A stretch of 14,853 nucleotides of DNA from an uncultured bacterium. Its GTDB lineage: Bacteria > Planctomycetota > UBA1135 > GCA-002686595. The stretch's first letter is position 1. Every line of letters starts with the position of its first letter. This document shows positions 12,861 through 14,853 of this stretch, piece by piece. The stretch spans positions 1 to 14,853 of the forward strand of contig CADEGS010000036.1 in NCBI GenBank assembly GCA_902826945.1, in the 5' to 3' direction. The notes under the pieces were generated by a model. That model was not told where the DNA came from. It did not search any database and worked only from the letters and a program-made list of their open reading frames with translations. The position numbers and the translations under genes were made by a program.

Positions 12861-14340
12861 GCACGAAGAGGCGGTCGAAGACCCAGTCGGCGACGGCGTT
12901 CCCTTGCAGGATGCCCTCGGTCTTGTCGAACCGCCAGTGGATGCCGAGATAGATGCGGCTCTGGCCGTTCTCCTCCTCCGCCTCCGACAGCGAGGTGAAC
13001 GTGCGCGGCAAGAGCGGCCGGGCCGTTCCGGTGTTGTCGAGCGTGACGCCGTTCAGCTCGTCGGAGACGAACGTGAACGTCACGTCGTCGGTGCCGAGGA
13101 AGCGCCGCAGCGTCTGGAACAGCGCGCCGCCGAAGGCCGCGTGCCCGGAGGGGTACGCGGGGAAGGGCGGCGTGAAGTTCGGGCCCAGGGCGTTGCTGAC
13201 CGGCGCGCCGAGCGGCATGAACGCCGCGTCGCTGATCGTGGCGGGGTTGTTGTCGTTGTCGGCGTCGCGGATGGCGGTGATCGGGCGCCAGTAGTCGTGG
13301 AAGTACTTCGACTCCCACGCCGCGACGGCCGTGTCCGCCATGGCGACGTTGGCGATCGCGAGCAGGCGCGCGACCTCGACCGGGCCCAGCTTCTGCTGCT
13401 CCGCGATCGTCATCAGGACCTGGTTGTAGAGCCGCGGCGGCGCGCACAGGGTGGGCGTGCCGTCGTAGGCCCAGAAGATGCCCGTCTCGGTCTGCAGGTC
13501 GCTGCGCCCGTGCGGCGTCGTGACGCCGTCGCCGCCGAAGACGAGCTCCTCGTTGTACGCCAGCGCGTACTCCGCGCTGTCGATCGCGGGCGGCGCCGGC
13601 GCGCGGAACTGGTCCGCGGACGTCAGCACGAAGGGCGTCACCTGGTCCCAGTCGGCCCCCAGCGCGAGCGGCACGAGGCTGACGGGGTCCTGGCTCCAGT
13701 GGCCGGGCAGGGCGACGGGAATGAAGTCGACGCCGTACACCGGCTCGGGGAGCTGCGACCCGTCGTTCGTGCGCATGGCGAGGATCGCGTCGGCCGCGGC
13801 GGCGCCGAGCGCGATGCCGTTCGTCTTCGCCGCGCCGTCCCTCACCAGCGCGAGGTCGTCGGTCAGGTCGGCGGCGAAGAGCGCCGCCTGCGAGGGATAG
13901 AGCGCCGCCAGCGTGTCGTGCGACGCCTGCGCGACCGCCGCGTGCACGGAGGTCTTGGCCGGCGCCGCCGGCAAGCCGACGTAGCTCTCGTACCCGCCCT
14001 CGACCGCGTTGATCGCCTCGAACACCGCGACGTGCACGATCGCCATCGCGCGCGACGAGCGACCGGGCCCGAGGTTCTCCCCCTGGACGTGCGCCGGGCC
14101 GACGTTCGCGGGCGCGTGGTCGAGCCCGCTCGCGTCGACGGCGATCTCGTTCCAGTGCCGGATCGCGGTCATCAGCTCGGCGTCGCCGCCGTCGCCTCCG
14201 TCGGAGTCGCTGCACGCGCCGAGGCCCAGCGCGCCGACGAGCGCGGCGACGAAGGAGGCTCTGCTCCGTGCCGCGGTTCCGATACGCCCGGGTGCGCGCG
14301 CCGACGAGCGGCCCGCGTCCCGACCGATCACGAGACTCAT
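12850..14340 (-). CDS. Vanadium-dependent haloperoxidase / PAP2-fold lipoprotein, 496 aa
   Basis: Probably exported lipoprotein with the all-helical PAP2/vanadium-peroxidase fold. Family enzymes use vanadate and H2O2 to oxidise halides, or act as acid phosphatases. Seen: a long Arg-rich N terminus, hydrophobic ASFVAALVGALGLGAC with lipobox Cys43, an acidic Ser/Asp/Gly linker, and then the catalytic domain. The vanadate/phosphate site is complete: K345 with R352 (K-x6-RP), S398-G399-H400 (PSGH) and R462 with H468 and D472 (SR-x5-H-x3-D). Spacings equal those of chloroperoxidase K353/R360, S402-G403-H404 and R490/H496. Also visible is the helix MAIVHVAVFEAINAV that opens this bacterial family. 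The ATG at 14340 is chosen because GAGAGGG lies five bases upstream and the lipoprotein signal follows; a frame open to 14493 adds only Arg/Pro-rich residues. Its DNA is visibly less GC-rich than the neighbours. Peroxidase versus phosphatase activity cannot be decided from sequence. Confidence 0.92.
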   Translation of the reverse strand: MSLVIGRDAGRSSARAPGRIGTAARSRASFVAALVGALGLGACSDSDGGDGGDAELMTAIRHWNEIAVDASGLDHAPANVGPAHVQGENLGPGRSSRAMAIVHVAVFEAINAVEGGYESYVGLPAAPAKTSVHAAVAQASHDTLAALYPSQAALFAADLTDDLALVRDGAAKTNGIALGAAAADAILAMRTNDGSQLPEPVYGVDFIPVALPGHWSQDPVSLVPLALGADWDQVTPFVLTSADQFRAPAPPAIDSAEYALAYNEELVFGGDGVTTPHGRSDLQTETGIFWAYDGTPTLCAPPRLYNQVLMTIAEQQKLGPVEVARLLAIANVAMADTAVAAWESKYFHDYWRPITAIRDADNDNNPATISDAAFMPLGAPVSNALGPNFTPPFPAYPSGHAAFGGALFQTLRRFLGTDDVTFTFVSDELNGVTLDNTGTARPLLPRTFTSLSEAEEENGQSRIYLGIHWRFDKTEGILQGNAVADWVFDRLFVPAP

Positions 14341-14345
14341 GATTT

Positions 14346-14352
14346 CCCTCTC
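14346..14352 (-). promoter_or_regulatory. Ribosome binding site of the haloperoxidase gene
   Basis: The minus strand reads GAGAGGG followed by AAATC and the ATG at 14340, a five-base spacer. It decides the start in favour of 14340 over the upstream in-frame ATG at 14493. Confidence 0.7.
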
Positions 14353-14484
14353 GAAGTGGTGGTGGCGGCGGCGCGGAGGCCGCACGCCGGAGCGCCGCGC
14401 GCGAATGCGCGGCGCGGGGTCCTCGGGGAACGTCCCCGTGGACGAGACGCCTGGTACGCGAGGATTCGACCGCGGCCGCGGCAA

Positions 14485-14524
14485 CTCCGCCATGCCTACG
14501 GCGCAGCCGGAAGGCGTGGCGGAG
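14485..14524. repeat. Long inverted repeat upstream of the haloperoxidase
   Basis: Arms 14485-14497 and 14512-14524 pair over 13 positions, twelve Watson-Crick and one T.G wobble (14493 with 14516), when read as plus-strand RNA. In the 14-base loop, CGGC (14499-14502) pairs with GCCG (14506-14509), giving a nested stem. On the minus strand the wobble becomes an A.C mismatch, so the plus-strand RNA form is more stable. It could be a regulator site, a terminator for plus-strand transcription or an mRNA leader structure. Confidence 0.5.
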
Positions 14525-14717
14525 AGGCGCGCGGCGGGGAACGGACGGCGCAGGGGGCTCGGGCGACCGCCGCAACCCGGGGCGCCATCGGCTGTTGCAC
14601 GCCCGCGGGTCCTCGACAGGACGCCGCGGTGGCGCCGCCGGGGGGCGCTCGGGCTCCAGCGCGTCCACCGTGACCTCCTCCCGTCCAGAAAGAGCGGCGA
14701 TCCGCGGCGGAGCGAGT

Positions 14718-14739
14718 CCGCCCGAGGAGGATCGGGCGG
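14718..14739. repeat. Hairpin presenting GGAGGA in its loop (plus strand)
   Basis: Arms CCGCCCGA (14718-14725) and TCGGGCGG (14732-14739) form 8 perfect base pairs; the loop on the plus strand is GGAGGA, a perfect Shine-Dalgarno core. An ATG follows at 14762, 30 bases past the loop, too far for direct initiation. The function is unknown. Confidence 0.35.
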
Positions 14740-14843
14740 GCGCGGCTACGAACTGGAGCCCATGAGGCGCTGCGCCCGCTCGCGCAGGCTTTTCCCGACG
14801 GCGCTCGATCGCGAGCCGCGCGCGCGCCGAACAAGGGCCAGCC

Positions 14844-14853
14844 ATGGACTTCC
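14844..14853 (+). other. Possible first codons of a plus-strand gene leaving the window
   Basis: ATG at 14844 followed by GAC TTC, with AAGGG ending 7 bases upstream, could be the start of a gene divergent from the haloperoxidase. Only three codons are visible, so this is a guess. An ATG at 14762 is an alternative, but its frame is Arg-rich and unconvincing. Confidence 0.15.

Larger units (their letters stand above)
14341..14853. other. 513-base stretch without a supported gene, upstream of the haloperoxidase
   Basis: Open frames cross this stretch on both strands, but their products are Arg/Pro/Ala-rich without domains. It is richer in A/T-containing words than the coding parts (for example AGAAAGAG near 14692 and CTTTTCCC near 14789). 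It contains the haloperoxidase ribosome binding site, a 13-base-pair inverted repeat (14485-14524), a small hairpin at 14424-14438 (CGGGGA/TCCCCG) and an 8-base-pair hairpin at 14718-14739. I found no clear -10/-35 pair. It is most likely the regulatory region between the haloperoxidase and a gene beyond the window. Confidence 0.5.

Noticed and set aside
7500..12998. Plus-strand frame of about 1830 codons over truD and the antiporter
   Set aside because: It is shifted relative to both well-conserved proteins and shows only low-complexity Arg-rich sequence.
14341..14493. Earlier ATG start for the haloperoxidase at 14493
   Set aside because: The added 51 residues are Arg/Pro-rich, would bury the lipoprotein signal, and the ATG at 14340 has a good Shine-Dalgarno.
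14580..14640. tRNA-like arm GTCCT-CGAC-AGGAC
   Set aside because: The loop is four bases and no acceptor, D or anticodon arms can be placed around it.
14770..14793. Six-pair hairpin CTGCGC/GCGCAG followed shortly by TTTT, like a weak plus-strand terminator
   Set aside because: The stem is short, the T run is only four long and no plus-strand gene ends before it.
14496..14834. Minus-strand frame of 112 codons upstream of the haloperoxidase
   Set aside because: Low-complexity product, mixed third positions and overlap with the inverted repeats; no homology recognised.
10574..14845. Minus-strand open frame of about 1420 codons across the haloperoxidase and the 659-residue gene
   Set aside because: It is in another frame than both clearly recognised proteins and has no recognisable segment; its last part merely enters the antiporter-facing 89-residue gene out of frame.

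Overview
The window is a very GC-rich bacterial chromosome segment (sample lines 2041-2100 and 13261-13320 count 49/60 and 40/60 G+C). Nearly every third codon position in the real genes is G or C. It carries ordinary chromosomal genes: seven protein-coding genes plus one partial gene. I see no tRNA, rRNA, CRISPR, insertion sequence or phage gene. The envelope-protein content suggests a Gram-negative-type organism with an outer membrane. An anchored protein built of carboxypeptidase-regulatory-like domains, a very large AsmA/DUF748 protein, lipoproteins and a long-form TruD would fit a high-GC planctomycete, with Myxococcota or a related phylum as the alternative. This is inference, not a taxonomic proof.

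Region 1 (1-8056, minus strand) reads like one transcription unit. It starts at 8056 with a 478-residue putative lipoprotein of unknown function. That gene overlaps by ATGA, with a strong Shine-Dalgarno sequence, the start of a 1882-residue DUF748/AsmA-type envelope protein (6623 to 975). After a 181-base gap comes an MddA-like membrane methyltransferase (793 to 1, cut by the window edge). The gap holds a 62-codon frame joined by ATGA overlaps at both ends, but its codon use looks non-coding.

Region 2 (8057-10542, plus strand) begins with a 116-base divergent promoter region. It is followed by truD (tRNA pseudouridine-13 synthase) and a YrbG-like Ca2+/Na+ antiporter with both alpha repeats intact.

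Region 3 (10539-14340, minus strand) converges on the antiporter with a 4-base CTAG overlap. In order of transcription it holds a vanadium-dependent haloperoxidase/PAP2-fold lipoprotein with a complete vanadate pocket, two GC-only hairpins that probably separate transcripts, a 659-residue membrane-anchored protein of repeated CarboxypepD_reg-like domains, and an 89-residue unknown protein four bases downstream.

Region 4 (14341-14853) has no supported gene. It contains the haloperoxidase ribosome binding site, two clear inverted repeats and possibly the first codons of a plus-strand gene at the very end.

The most interesting items are the lipoprotein plus giant DUF748 pair, which may be a lipid-bridge module with its own accessory lipoprotein, the repeated internal architecture of the giant protein, the MddA homologue next to it, and the unexplained structured DNA upstream of the haloperoxidase. 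No wholly new system is proven by the sequence alone.
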